Assembly (NCBI GenBank): GCA_026706025.1
Contig: JAPOZO010000052.1
Coordinates: 112,337 to 176,336, forward strand
Length of the DNA stretch: 64,000 bases
Source: Candidatus Poribacteria bacterium
GTDB taxonomy: Bacteria; Poribacteria; WGA-4E; WGA-3G
Direction: 5' to 3'
The stretch's first letter is position 1. Every line of letters starts with the position of its first letter. Position numbers and translations under genes: made by a program. Shown here piece by piece: positions 1 to 8,545 of this stretch. The notes below the pieces were generated by a model. That model saw nothing but the letters and a program-made list of their open reading frames with translations, was not told the DNA's origin and ran no database searches.

Positions 1-821
1 GATTGTATCGGACTTGCATGTTCCACCAATAAAACTGTTAGATTCGGAACGATAAGTACGAAAAGTACCCAGACACACATTGAAAACATCAGAGTGATAG
101 AGGGTCGGTCCGTTCGAGTAGACAGAAAGAGTCCGATGAGAAAAAAGAGAGATACATAGAGCATCGATACAAGGAAGATTAGCAATATCCGTCCCCAATC
201 TGAACTGTTGAAAGAGACGTAAGGAGAGAATTGTATCACCAATAAGCCTGCAACAAAACTCGTAATAAGCGGAAGAGAAATAGACCCCATCCCGGCAATA
301 TATTTTCCCAAAAGCAGTGTCGGTCTCGAAACTACGCCTGAGAGTGCCAATCTCAAGGTTCCCGCTTCCTTCTCTCGCGATATTGCGTCGTAAGCGAAAA
401 GTAGTGCCAGCAGACTCATCACCACTTGACAGATAACCGTGAAGTCGATAGAGGAGAAGATGTTCAGATACGGGTTATCAGAACCGTGCTGTTCAGCAAC
501 GGCGGGAACATATCCGTGTGCCACCGTTACTGTATTTCCCTTTCTTTTATCCACGCCTTCGTTGAAAATGCTAAGTAGTTTCGGATTTCTATCACACTTC
601 AGCATGTGAGTGAGTCCGAATTCAGAGTATCTTGTTACCTGACTTATCTTATCTTCATTTTCTCGAATAGCAGTTCGGTAGCTTTGCAGTCTGTCCTCGT
701 AACCTCTGGTCAAAACGAAGAGATTTGTCACAATCAGGGAAAAATAGATGAGCAATCCCATGAGGAATCTGAAACTTAAGATATTTGCTGTGATTTCTCT
801 TCTAACAATTGTCCAAAGCAT
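1..821 (-). CDS. ABC-2 type transporter permease (3' end cut by window edge)
   Basis: The reading frame starts with ATG at 821, preceded by GGAGG with 7-nt spacing, and runs off the left edge without a stop, so about 273 codons are visible. The protein opens with a cytosolic segment and a first membrane helix (MGLLIYFSLIVTNLFVL), then a roughly 90-residue extracytoplasmic loop, then several hydrophobic helices. The segment AYDAISREKEAGTLRLALSG is the conserved cytoplasmic motif of ABC-2/NosY-type permeases, which move substrates with a separate ATPase. The gene sits 78 bases downstream of the sigma factor on the same strand and is probably co-transcribed with it. No partner ATPase lies inside the window. 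The family assignment is firm; the substrate is unknown. Confidence 0.8.
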   Translation of the reverse strand, partial: MLWTIVRREITANILSFRFLMGLLIYFSLIVTNLFVLTRGYEDRLQSYRTAIRENEDKISQVTRYSEFGLTHMLKCDRNPKLLSIFNEGVDKRKGNTVTVAHGYVPAVAEQHGSDNPYLNIFSSIDFTVICQVVMSLLALLFAYDAISREKEAGTLRLALSGVVSRPTLLLGKYIAGMGSISLPLITSFVAGLLVIQFSPYVSFNSSDWGRILLIFLVSMLYVSLFFLIGLFLSTRTDRPSITLMFSMCVWVLFVLIVPNLTVLLVEHASPIQ

Positions 822-899
822 CACATTGCCTCCAGTTACCGCCAGTGTCAAAAATTTTCGTTTCTACGTCTGTTCTCTCCAAATAGATACCACTCGGAT

Positions 900-2159
900 T
901 CAAGAGTTTTCAGTGACGCGCCATTTCTCAAAGACCGTTTCGTCGAGAAAAACACTGTGGTATCTGTATGTATACGTAGACCCAATCTGTAAAGGATGAT
1001 ATTCTCCTGTCTTGCCCGGGACACTGTATTCCATTAATTCTGCCTCCGTTGTGAACCCATTGGCGTGTTCATAGCGCGTTTTCACGAGTCCAATTCCTTT
1101 GGCAAACCACAAATAGCGTGTGCCGTTAACAAATGGACTCTCCTTTTTTGAACCTCGCTCGTAAGGTTTATCATTAGTAGCCGCAAGTAGATTATTCTGA
1201 AAGTGTGTTGGGGTGTCAATGAGTGCACTTTTGTGCTTGAGGCATGCCGAGAAAGTTCCAGCAGAAACTTTCACCCGTTCGTATCCGTCTAAGGTTGTCT
1301 TCACCAGTGAGTCCCAGAATCCTTCTTGGATCCAAGTATCACCTATAACCAAGGGAAACCTAAGAAGGGAAGGTGTAATAGCAGTTCCCAAAAAAGGCAT
1401 TGTGACGGGTTCTCCCTTATCACATTCTTGACAACCAAAACTGGAAAGTCTCAAAAATCCATCGGTTTTTATGAGAGAGGCACCCCCTTCTCTAAATTGC
1501 TTGCCATTCTCGGTGGTGGCGTTAATGCACACTCTAATTTTACGTTCCATTTTAGTCATCTCCTTAAACGTCGCGAAAAATTGGAAATCGTCGAGCGTTG
1601 ATTGAATCAGAGGTTCGTTCTTCTTCAGTCGATTCCGCGCACGATTGAGCCGACTTTTTATCGTATTTTTGGTTACATCCAAAAAAGCAGCGATCTCTTC
1701 ACAAGACATGCCATCGAAATAGTGGAGGGTAACAACAGTGCGTTCACTTTCTGGCAATTTCGCAAGCCACTTTTTAACGATTTCGCGCAGTTCTTGCCCC
1801 GCTTCTTTAGCTTGCTCTCCTGCCAGATACCCAGAATACGGATCGTTGTGTCTCATGGTGATGTTTATATTTTCGGAAAGTTGGGTGTTCAACCGTTTCT
1901 CACGAAACCACGCAAGGCAACGGCGTGTAGCAATGGCATTGAGCCACGCAGAAAATCGATGCGGATCATTCAGGGTACCAAGTTTTTGGTGGGCTTTCAG
2001 GAAGGTCTCTTGAACGATGTCTTCAGCAATGTGGAAATCTTTAATTGTTCGCCACACAGTCGCATGAACCTGTTTTTGGTACTTTTCCATTAATGTTGTG
2101 AAGGCTGTGTCGTCACCTGCGAGGACACGGTGAACCAAAGCGACATCATTGTTTTGCAT
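900..2159 (-). CDS. ECF-type RNA polymerase sigma factor with a long C-terminal extension
   Basis: Residues 1-180 are a sigma-70 family ECF factor: region 2 around residues 15-90 (AEDIVQETFLKAHQKL, then RFSAWLNAIATRRCLAWFR) and region 4 around 135-180 (ESERTVVTLHYFDGMSCEEI and the helix-turn-helix VTKNTIKSRLNRARNRLKK). Typical ECF factors are about 170-200 residues. This one has 419, so about 230 residues follow as a separate domain that I do not recognise. It contains a cysteine pair (FGCQECDKG) and two GxTW/GSTY-like beta segments (FPLVIGDTWIQEG, LQIGSTYTYRY). A ligand-sensing or autoregulatory domain is a guess. The start is supported by a GGAG site. It probably directs its own operon, including the downstream ABC permease. 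Confidence 0.88.
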   Translation of the reverse strand: MQNNDVALVHRVLAGDDTAFTTLMEKYQKQVHATVWRTIKDFHIAEDIVQETFLKAHQKLGTLNDPHRFSAWLNAIATRRCLAWFREKRLNTQLSENINITMRHNDPYSGYLAGEQAKEAGQELREIVKKWLAKLPESERTVVTLHYFDGMSCEEIAAFLDVTKNTIKSRLNRARNRLKKNEPLIQSTLDDFQFFATFKEMTKMERKIRVCINATTENGKQFREGGASLIKTDGFLRLSSFGCQECDKGEPVTMPFLGTAITPSLLRFPLVIGDTWIQEGFWDSLVKTTLDGYERVKVSAGTFSACLKHKSALIDTPTHFQNNLLAATNDKPYERGSKKESPFVNGTRYLWFAKGIGLVKTRYEHANGFTTEAELMEYSVPGKTGEYHPLQIGSTYTYRYHSVFLDETVFEKWRVTENS

Positions 2160-2422
2160 CAGGAACTCCTGCTATTACGGTTGCGATTGAATCTCAAATC
2201 TCGGCGTTCATCCGATTTTTAACCTACGTGACGCGAACTGAGCAGGAAAGGTTGCATAATTCTGCAAGTTGACGGATAGGCGTGTTTTACGGAGAGCAGC
2301 GTCAACTGCTTTAAAAAAACAAGGTGACATTGTGGATGGAAGACAGAGAAATCTACTACAACTATAGGTTAACCGAACAACCCCAAACACCGAAGACAAA
2401 GGAAAATTAGATCACTGTGAAT

Positions 2423-3217
2423 TTAAACTGTATCCAAGAATCCGAACTCACGCAACTGATTGATCCAACGTTGTCGTCTTTCACTGCCCGTTGGATTTTC
2501 GATCCAATGTGGATCGTAGAGTGAGGTGCCCGGTCGGTTAAAGTGTTCAGGGCTCTTCGCATTGCTTCGCGCACGATTACGTGTAGCGGCAACCTCTTCA
2601 GGGGTCTTAGGCTTGTTATAGTAAACTATTGTGCACATCCGACGGTCTTCACTACCGCCCCAACTGGCGTGCCAGCAGCGCATGTCAAAAGCAACCACAT
2701 CCCCCGGTTCCGATTTACAAACGTAACCCGGCACGTCACAAATCTCCAGCCCCAGTTCATTCAAATTCTCACGTAGATCATCGTGCAGCGACTTCTTATG
2801 AGAACCTGGGATCAACCGTAACGCCCCGCTTTCGGCATCAACGGGTTCAAGATAATATGCGAATTTCACGCCGTAGCAGTCTTGGGTTGGATCGGCATTA
2901 TGGTCGGGATGCCAACCTGTATTGCCGACGTAACGATTTGCGTCCGAAACGACGAAAAATACATCATCGCCGTAAAGTTGTTCTGCCACTTCGGAGAACC
3001 GTGGGTCTTCCGGCAAGTTCGCGAAAAATGGTGTTTCGGGACCCATCATTGGCAGCCAATGTCGGCGCGTGCCATCAAATGGTGCGTGATGATACGCCGC
3101 CGCCATCGCCGCTTCAAACTCCTTGTGTATCGTGTTCAGTTCGTCTGTGTCGAGTAATTGCCGAAAAATGAGGAATCCCAAGGTGTGAAAATGCTTGATT
3201 TGCTGTTCTGTGAGCAT
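2423..3217 (-). CDS. Phytanoyl-CoA dioxygenase family protein
   Basis: This is an Fe(II)/2-oxoglutarate-dependent oxygenase of the PhyH family, 264 residues, full length. The iron triad is visible: H103-x-D105 in GWHPDHNADP and the distal H183 in CWHASWGG. It is followed by an Arg in SEDRRMCTIVYY that would bind 2-oxoglutarate. The GSH-KKSLHDDL segment and KSEPGDVVAFD are also typical. The start has a good GGAGGA site 5 nt upstream. It lies 37 bases downstream of the hydroxyacid dehydrogenase gene on the same strand, so the two are probably co-transcribed and may act in the same catabolic route. The substrate cannot be read from sequence. Confidence 0.9.
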   Translation of the reverse strand: MLTEQQIKHFHTLGFLIFRQLLDTDELNTIHKEFEAAMAAAYHHAPFDGTRRHWLPMMGPETPFFANLPEDPRFSEVAEQLYGDDVFFVVSDANRYVGNTGWHPDHNADPTQDCYGVKFAYYLEPVDAESGALRLIPGSHKKSLHDDLRENLNELGLEICDVPGYVCKSEPGDVVAFDMRCWHASWGGSEDRRMCTIVYYNKPKTPEEVAATRNRARSNAKSPEHFNRPGTSLYDPHWIENPTGSERRQRWINQLREFGFLDTV

Positions 3218-3254
3218 AATGTTCCTCCGAACGCTACGGCGTTACAGGTCAAGA

Positions 3255-4292
3255 TTATTGTTTTTTCCGTTGTGCCAACTTCTGTTGCAGTTTTGGGCTA
3301 TCTACGACCTCCCGATTCACAATCCACGACGGAATTTGCCCAGAAGCCACGTTGATGATACTCCCGCAGGCACTCTTGGCGTTGCCGTCAAAACACTCAT
3401 CCGTCCAGCAAATGCTGTGTGGCGTGACGATGACGTTGTCCAGGCTTAAGAGTGGATCATCATCGCTGATCGGTTCCTGCTCAAAAACATCAAGTCCCGC
3501 CCCTTGAATCCGTCGATGCTGAAGGGCTTCTGTGAGTGCTTTTTGGTCGACGATTGGACCGCGAGCGGTGTTAATCAGATAAGCCGTCGGCTTCATCAGT
3601 CCGATACGTCTCTCATCGACAAGTCCATGTGTTTCTTCGTTCAGTGGGCAGCAGACACACACAAAATCAGCAGTTTGCATCAAGGTGTCCAAGTCAACGA
3701 GTTCTACGCCAACCTCCTCTGCCTCAGCAGGTGTGACGTACGGATCAGACGTGATATGGCGCATCCCGAAAGGTTTCGCCAGTTTGAACGCCTCTTTTCC
3801 AATGTTACCCATACCGACAAGTCCGAGTGTTCTGCCAACTAACCCCATCCCTCTATAGTTTTGGGTATTTCTCCATCCACCAGAACGGGTAAGATTATCT
3901 TTTATTAACAACTGATGACTCAACGATAAGACGAAAGTCAAGATGGAGGTGGCAACTGGGCGGCGAACACCATCGGGCGCGATCGTCAGCAGCACACCAT
4001 TTTCAGTACAGGCTTCCACGTCCACCTTATCATAGCCGACACCGAAACGAGCGATGACTGCCAATCTATCAGCCTCAGCGAACGTCTCTGCTGTGATGCC
4101 TGCGCCCAATACTAAAAGCGCATCATAATCCTGTACCTGTGTCGCTTGTAACACGGGTGTATTCTCTGCGATATATTCCCATTGTAGACCGGCTCCGTCA
4201 AAAAGTGGACCGGCGATGTCGTCTAAATCGCAGGTGCCATCGGGTCCCAAAAAGTCACGCGTAACACCTACGCGAAATACGGATTTGTTCAT
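3255..4292 (-). CDS. D-isomer-specific 2-hydroxyacid dehydrogenase (phosphoglycerate dehydrogenase-like)
   Basis: This is an NAD(P)-dependent oxidoreductase of 345 residues that interconverts 2-hydroxy acids and 2-keto acids. The Rossmann glycine motif is clear (GLVGMGNIGKEAFKLAKPFG). The family catalytic residues are all visible: Arg in INTARGPIVD, Glu in DVFEQEPISDDDPLL, and His in VTPHSICWTDE. There is no ACT/regulatory C-terminal domain, so it is not a classical long SerA. The start follows AGGAAT. It is in one minus-strand cluster with the solute-binding protein upstream and the PhyH gene downstream, which suggests uptake and oxidation of a small organic compound. That pathway link is inference. 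Confidence 0.88.
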   Translation of the reverse strand: MNKSVFRVGVTRDFLGPDGTCDLDDIAGPLFDGAGLQWEYIAENTPVLQATQVQDYDALLVLGAGITAETFAEADRLAVIARFGVGYDKVDVEACTENGVLLTIAPDGVRRPVATSILTFVLSLSHQLLIKDNLTRSGGWRNTQNYRGMGLVGRTLGLVGMGNIGKEAFKLAKPFGMRHITSDPYVTPAEAEEVGVELVDLDTLMQTADFVCVCCPLNEETHGLVDERRIGLMKPTAYLINTARGPIVDQKALTEALQHRRIQGAGLDVFEQEPISDDDPLLSLDNVIVTPHSICWTDECFDGNAKSACGSIINVASGQIPSWIVNREVVDSPKLQQKLAQRKKQ

Positions 4293-4321
4293 TTGCTATT
4301 CCTGTTCAATTTTATTGATGT

Positions 4322-4447
4322 TTACTCGGATTCAAGCGATGCGCTACGGATGTATTTCCACCCAATTGGTGGAAGTTTGAGATTTTTCACCCAATTGTTA
4401 ATAAATGGTAAACTGAGTATGATTGCTGAAAAAATTAGTTTTTTCAT
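4322..4447 (-). pseudogene. 41-codon relic of a second peptide-type solute-binding protein (signal peptide joined to C-terminus)
   Basis: A short open frame begins with ATG one base after the stop codon of the solute-binding protein gene and ends with TAA. It starts like a signal peptide (MKKLIFSAIILSLPF) and continues INNWVKNLKLPPIGWKYIRS. That matches the extreme C-terminus of the neighbouring full-length protein (VINKEVKNLKLHPLKWRYFR), with about half the residues identical. The simplest reading is an in-frame internal deletion of a tandem duplicate, leaving only the two ends. Whether the peptide is made is unknown. It is 29 bases upstream of the dehydrogenase start and so lies inside the operon. 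Confidence 0.6.
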
Positions 4448-4448
4448 G

Positions 4449-6041
4449 TTATTCTTCTAACCAGATGTGGCGGAAGTACCTCCATTTCAATGGATGGAGT
4501 TTGAGATTCTTGACTTCCTTGTTAATGACTAAAATCTGTTTTGCGTGCGCCAAGGGTACCCACGGTACATCTTTGTGGAAAATCTGCTGCGCTTCTTGAT
4601 AAAGAGAAATCCGTTTTTCTCGATCCGTAGTTGCCCTCGCCTGCTCTAAGACGTTTTGCATTGCGTCGCTTCGATAGAATGCGATGTTTCCGGCAGGTTT
4701 CTCCGCTGACGATTTACTTAAAAGAAAATAGAGGAAATTATCTGGATCGCCGAGATCGGCACTCCACCCTAACATCGCCATATCGTGCTCACCATTTTTT
4801 GTCTTCTCCAGATAGGTGCCCCAGTCAAAGGTCACGATTTTTGTCTCAACGCCGATGTTGCGGAGTTCGGACTGCAATACTTCAGCAAGGGCGCGTCCAT
4901 CAGGAATATAGGGACGTGGCACCGGTAATGCCCAAAGAGTTGTCTCGAACCCATTAGGATATCCAGCTTCAGTGAGAAGTTGCTTTGACAGTTCAGGATC
5001 GTAGGCATAGCCCTCAATTGTATCATCATAACTCCAGAGTGTCGGCGGAATTGGGTTCGTAGCTGGGATCCCTAAACCTTGATACAGATGTTCAATAATC
5101 ACGGGTTTGTTAATGGCGTGGTTGATAGCAAGCCGGACTTTGAGATTGTCAAATGGCGGTTTCTCCATGTTCATCGCCAAATAACCGATACTCATCCCAG
5201 GTTGCGATAGCAACTCAAGCGTCGCATCATCTCGAATCTGTTGCAAATCGTCTGGATTTGGGAATTCCATCGCGTGGAGGCTGCCTTGCTGGAGTTCAAT
5301 GAGTCGTACGGAGTTATCAGGGATAGAGCGGAAAATAACCCTATCTAACATGGGACGACCACCCCAATAAGTGTCGTTTGCAACAAGCACGATTTTATCC
5401 TGTCTGTCCCATTGCACAAACTTGAAAGGCCCCGTACCAACAGGATTATTTGAAAACTCGTCGCCCCATTTTTGAACGGCTGTTGGGCTGACAATGGAGA
5501 AAGGCGTGATTGCGATCGTATAGATAAACGGGGCATAAGCCGTTTTAAGGCGAATCTGGACAGTGAATTCATCTACGGCAGTAATTGTATCTACTATCTC
5601 TGCCAAACCAGTGGCTATCCAGTAAATGTAGCTGCCACCGACTTTATGAAACGGGTGCGTTTCATCGTGCTGTCGGTTAAGAGAAAAAAGAACGGCTTCT
5701 GCATTGAAAGGGGTGCCGTCATGGAAGGTTACACCTCTCCGAAGGTGAAAGGTCCATATCAAACCATCTTCTGAACTCTCCCAACTTGCAGCGAGTCCCG
5801 GTTCAATTTCAGCACTTCCATCTTTGTATTCAATGAGTGTATCGTAGATGTTATCGCAAACTTTGAAAGATTCTCCATCTTCTTCAAGTGCTGGATCAAG
5901 TCCGACAGAGTCACCACCACGCCCGAAAATTAAGGTGCCGCCCTGCTTCAGATGCGAATCGGCGAACGCAGACGAAAACATAGCAATCGGTAGGATCAGG
6001 ATAGTAAGTAAGCGTATCCGTGTGAAAAAGTTGTTTTGCAT
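4449..6041 (-). CDS. Peptide/nickel-type ABC transporter substrate-binding protein (SBP family 5)
   Basis: This secreted or periplasmic binding protein has 530 residues, the normal length for family 5. An N-terminal signal peptide is visible (RLLTILILPIAMFSSAFADS). Family hallmarks follow: GDSVGLDPALEEDGESFKV, GLAASWESSEDGLIWTFHLR, RRGVTFHDGTPFNAEAV and NNPVGTGPFKFVQWDR. It would capture oligopeptides or a similar compound for import. The permease and ATPase genes usually found beside it are absent from this window, so it either uses a transporter encoded elsewhere or is an orphan. Downstream come a relic of a second copy, a hydroxyacid dehydrogenase and a PhyH oxygenase, all on the same strand with short gaps. 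Confidence 0.92.
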   Translation of the reverse strand: MQNNFFTRIRLLTILILPIAMFSSAFADSHLKQGGTLIFGRGGDSVGLDPALEEDGESFKVCDNIYDTLIEYKDGSAEIEPGLAASWESSEDGLIWTFHLRRGVTFHDGTPFNAEAVLFSLNRQHDETHPFHKVGGSYIYWIATGLAEIVDTITAVDEFTVQIRLKTAYAPFIYTIAITPFSIVSPTAVQKWGDEFSNNPVGTGPFKFVQWDRQDKIVLVANDTYWGGRPMLDRVIFRSIPDNSVRLIELQQGSLHAMEFPNPDDLQQIRDDATLELLSQPGMSIGYLAMNMEKPPFDNLKVRLAINHAINKPVIIEHLYQGLGIPATNPIPPTLWSYDDTIEGYAYDPELSKQLLTEAGYPNGFETTLWALPVPRPYIPDGRALAEVLQSELRNIGVETKIVTFDWGTYLEKTKNGEHDMAMLGWSADLGDPDNFLYFLLSKSSAEKPAGNIAFYRSDAMQNVLEQARATTDREKRISLYQEAQQIFHKDVPWVPLAHAKQILVINKEVKNLKLHPLKWRYFRHIWLEE

Positions 6042-6126
6042 AAATTTCTCCGATGTGTATTAAAAAGATATATGTTCTATGATACAGGCTTTGTTCGGAA
6101 ATGTCAAGTGGTCTTTTTCTCGCAAT

Positions 6127-6227
6127 CAGAGCGATCCAATTGTCACATAACTCCGATTTTTCGGACACCTCTCTTCCCAGTAAGAGCGAGGAAAATGCCT
6201 GAAAAAACCGAAAACTGAATGGCTCTG
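6127..6227. mobile_element. MITE copy 1 (101 bp) with perfect 10-bp target duplication
   Basis: The ends are inverted: the left end CAGAGCGATCCAATT at 6127 matches the reverse complement of AAAACTGAATGGCTCTG at 6211-6227 in 12 of 15 positions. The element is flanked by the exact direct repeat TTCTCGCAAT at 6117-6126 and 6228-6237. The same terminal sequence occurs at several other places in the window. It lies in the 389-base gap between the divergent binding-protein and HEAT/TPR genes; nothing else is recognisable in that gap. Confidence 0.8.
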
Positions 6228-6430
6228 TTCTCGCAATTGACAGATCCACGTTATCTCTGCGATTTCTATGTTGCGGAGATTTGAAACCTCATTTCTATAA
6301 AAGTCGTTTTATTAAAGGGGATAATGTCTTAACTGATAATGACGAAGCTCCGAAGTACCTAATACAATCCGTACGGGTGTTCTATGACCTTGTTAATAAT
6401 ATATGGTGCAAACTGATCGTGTCGAAAAAT

Positions 6431-8530
6431 ATGCTATCTTTCGAGCAACTCATCCAGAATCTAAGGGATACAACGCAGCCGAGCATTGTGCGTAGCAGTG
6501 CTATCGCGGGCCTTGTCGCGCAGAGCAGCCCACAGAGTGTGAAACTCCTAACTGAAACACTTGCTGACTCAGACGCAATGATACGACGCGAAGCGGCAAA
6601 AGCACTTCAGGACTTGGATGCCACAAGCGCGACCGAGCCACTGCTCCGCGCGTTGCCAACAGAGTCAAATGATTTAACACTCTGGGCAATGCTTGAATCT
6701 ATCAGCGAATTGGGAACCCCCAGTGTACTCCCTACACTCGAAGCACTGCTCAATATTGACTCTATGCTCACGCGGTTGGAGGTTAAAAAAAGTATCTCTC
6801 GTATCGGGGAGCGCTATGCCGACACAGCTCCAGAAGTATCCAAACCTGAACCGCGTAATGAACGGATAGAAGTGGAAGAACCGCCACCGACAGTTCGTTT
6901 TGGAAACTCGGAGTCCCCGCCCACTCCTGCGGAAGATGAAAATATCCCTAATGAAGAAGAGAAAGAATCGAGTCAGGCATCGACACAAAGTTCGCCGCCT
7001 GATGTCAAACCGCCTACTGAAACCGAGGCATCCGACGATACATCTATAGAAAAACCGGAAGAAATGGTAACGGATGAGGCATCCGCTGACGAACAGTCAA
7101 GTATCTCCATAGAGTTGACCGCCACAAATCCGCCTGTTGATCCAACTGAACCGACTTTAACAGAACCTGATGAGAGAACTGACACGGTAGATGACGCACA
7201 ACCGGGCGGCGAATCTGCTGAAATTATAGATGAAACCGAACCGACAGAAGCAGCGGAAACGTCCGCACGCCTACCTAATGACCTTGATGAAGACACTGTA
7301 ACGGATTCGGGAGATGTAGATGAGACGACGGGCGATACGCAATTTGCTGATGGATCGGTCGAAACTACAGATGAATTGGAAGACCCGGAATCAGTTCCGC
7401 CTGATCTGGAGTCGCCACAACGAGAAGATGATACAGATATAAAGGATTTATCGGAGGCAATCGCGCAATCGCCCCGACTTGCGGGATCATCCGTTAACCT
7501 CCCCGTATTAGTACCGAATGCTGCCACTGTGCCGTACCATCCGCAAGAAACAGCACTTGAACCGATGCGTGCCAATTTTTTCCTCACGCTGTTGTACCCA
7601 AACCGGTATTTTTCTAAACAGTGGATGTCCAGGACGCGCGCCTATCTAATATTGTGGGCTGTTCTCATTGCCGGTGTAATCGGATTCACGCAACATCAGA
7701 AGCACTTCAGAGCAGAATTAGACGCACTACCGCGCATTGGACTCTCCACTGATGAACTGCCGGAATTGGTAAAACGTTCCTTAGCAGAAGGTGATTTCTA
7801 CATTCAAGAGGGGTATTATCGAAAAGCCATTAGTGCTTATGAACTGAGTCGAGGATTCGGTGCACTCCCTATTGACTTCTACAGAAAACTCGGGTTCGCA
7901 TACTTCAAGGAAGGCCAGTATGCCCTTGCTGTAGAAGCGTATGAACTGTTTTTAGAGGCACGAGATGACGAGACCCCTGATGTGTTTGCTGCTGAAGCGT
8001 CGCTTGTGGGGGTATACCCACTCACTTCGGTCCGGCAGGGAGCCGCGCGCGACTATGAAACCTACAATATCCTCGGCACGGCGTATGCGAAGCTTGGACG
8101 TGTGTTAGACGCACAACGCGCTTATGAGCAAGCGATCCGGCTCGCACCCAAGTATGGCGAAGCATATAACAACCTCGCACGCCTCTATGCAAACAACTAT
8201 CAGCAGCCATTAGCAGCAAGCCTCGGAAACCCAGAAATTTCCTCAAAACTAAGACTTGCCGAGGCGTTGGCGTATGCAGCTGTTACGCTGAATCCAGATG
8301 TAGCCGCTTATCACGATACCTTGGGTTGGATTTTGTCGAAGCGCGGACAGGTGAATAAGGCGATGAAAATTTTAGAACGTGCTATCAACCTCCAGAAAGA
8401 TGCCATTGAGCCGCACTACCATCTCGCACAAGTCGCACTGGCAGCCAATGAACGGGAAAAAGCAGTAAAGGCAATCCGTAACGTGTTCAAACTCAAGCCT
8501 TCCTTTGTCCCACTCAACACGGTGAAATAG
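6431..8530 (+). CDS. HEAT-repeat / acidic linker / membrane helix / TPR protein
   Basis: I chose ATG 6431 (MLSFEQLIQNLRD) because the HEAT repeats begin there; the frame stays open upstream to a TTG at 6281 that adds 50 unlike residues. The 699-residue product has four parts: about 130 residues of HEAT-type helices (SSPQSVKLLTETLADSDAMI, RREAAKALQDLD); a 220-residue Glu/Asp/Thr/Ser/Pro-rich, probably disordered linker; one membrane helix (AYLILWAVLIAGVIGF); and a C-terminal half of TPRs (AYAKLGRVLDAQRAYEQAIR, GEAYNNLARLYANN). The HEAT part is probably cytosolic and the TPR part periplasmic. It looks like a scaffold that joins complexes across the membrane; the partner is unknown. It converges with the subtilase gene, 15 bases between stops. 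Confidence 0.75.
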   Translation: MLSFEQLIQNLRDTTQPSIVRSSAIAGLVAQSSPQSVKLLTETLADSDAMIRREAAKALQDLDATSATEPLLRALPTESNDLTLWAMLESISELGTPSVLPTLEALLNIDSMLTRLEVKKSISRIGERYADTAPEVSKPEPRNERIEVEEPPPTVRFGNSESPPTPAEDENIPNEEEKESSQASTQSSPPDVKPPTETEASDDTSIEKPEEMVTDEASADEQSSISIELTATNPPVDPTEPTLTEPDERTDTVDDAQPGGESAEIIDETEPTEAAETSARLPNDLDEDTVTDSGDVDETTGDTQFADGSVETTDELEDPESVPPDLESPQREDDTDIKDLSEAIAQSPRLAGSSVNLPVLVPNAATVPYHPQETALEPMRANFFLTLLYPNRYFSKQWMSRTRAYLILWAVLIAGVIGFTQHQKHFRAELDALPRIGLSTDELPELVKRSLAEGDFYIQEGYYRKAISAYELSRGFGALPIDFYRKLGFAYFKEGQYALAVEAYELFLEARDDETPDVFAAEASLVGVYPLTSVRQGAARDYETYNILGTAYAKLGRVLDAQRAYEQAIRLAPKYGEAYNNLARLYANNYQQPLAASLGNPEISSKLRLAEALAYAAVTLNPDVAAYHDTLGWILSKRGQVNKAMKILERAINLQKDAIEPHYHLAQVALAANEREKAVKAIRNVFKLKPSFVPLNTVK

Positions 8531-8545
8531 AAACTATATCAGCAC

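Noticed and set aside
1602-2093. Plus-strand open frame opposite the ECF sigma gene
   Set aside because: It is the antisense of a clear sigma factor, has no ribosome site and no recognisable domain.
2208-2399. Short minus-strand frame between the sigma and PhyH genes
   Set aside because: 63 codons, no ribosome site, atypical composition; the 263-base gap shows nothing else.
2629-3171. Plus-strand frame of 180 codons opposite the PhyH gene
   Set aside because: The minus strand carries a full PhyH protein with all iron ligands; this is its shadow.
6973-7587. Minus-strand Ser/Val-rich frame of 204 codons
   Set aside because: It is the antisense of the acidic linker of the HEAT/TPR protein, where biased composition removes stops.
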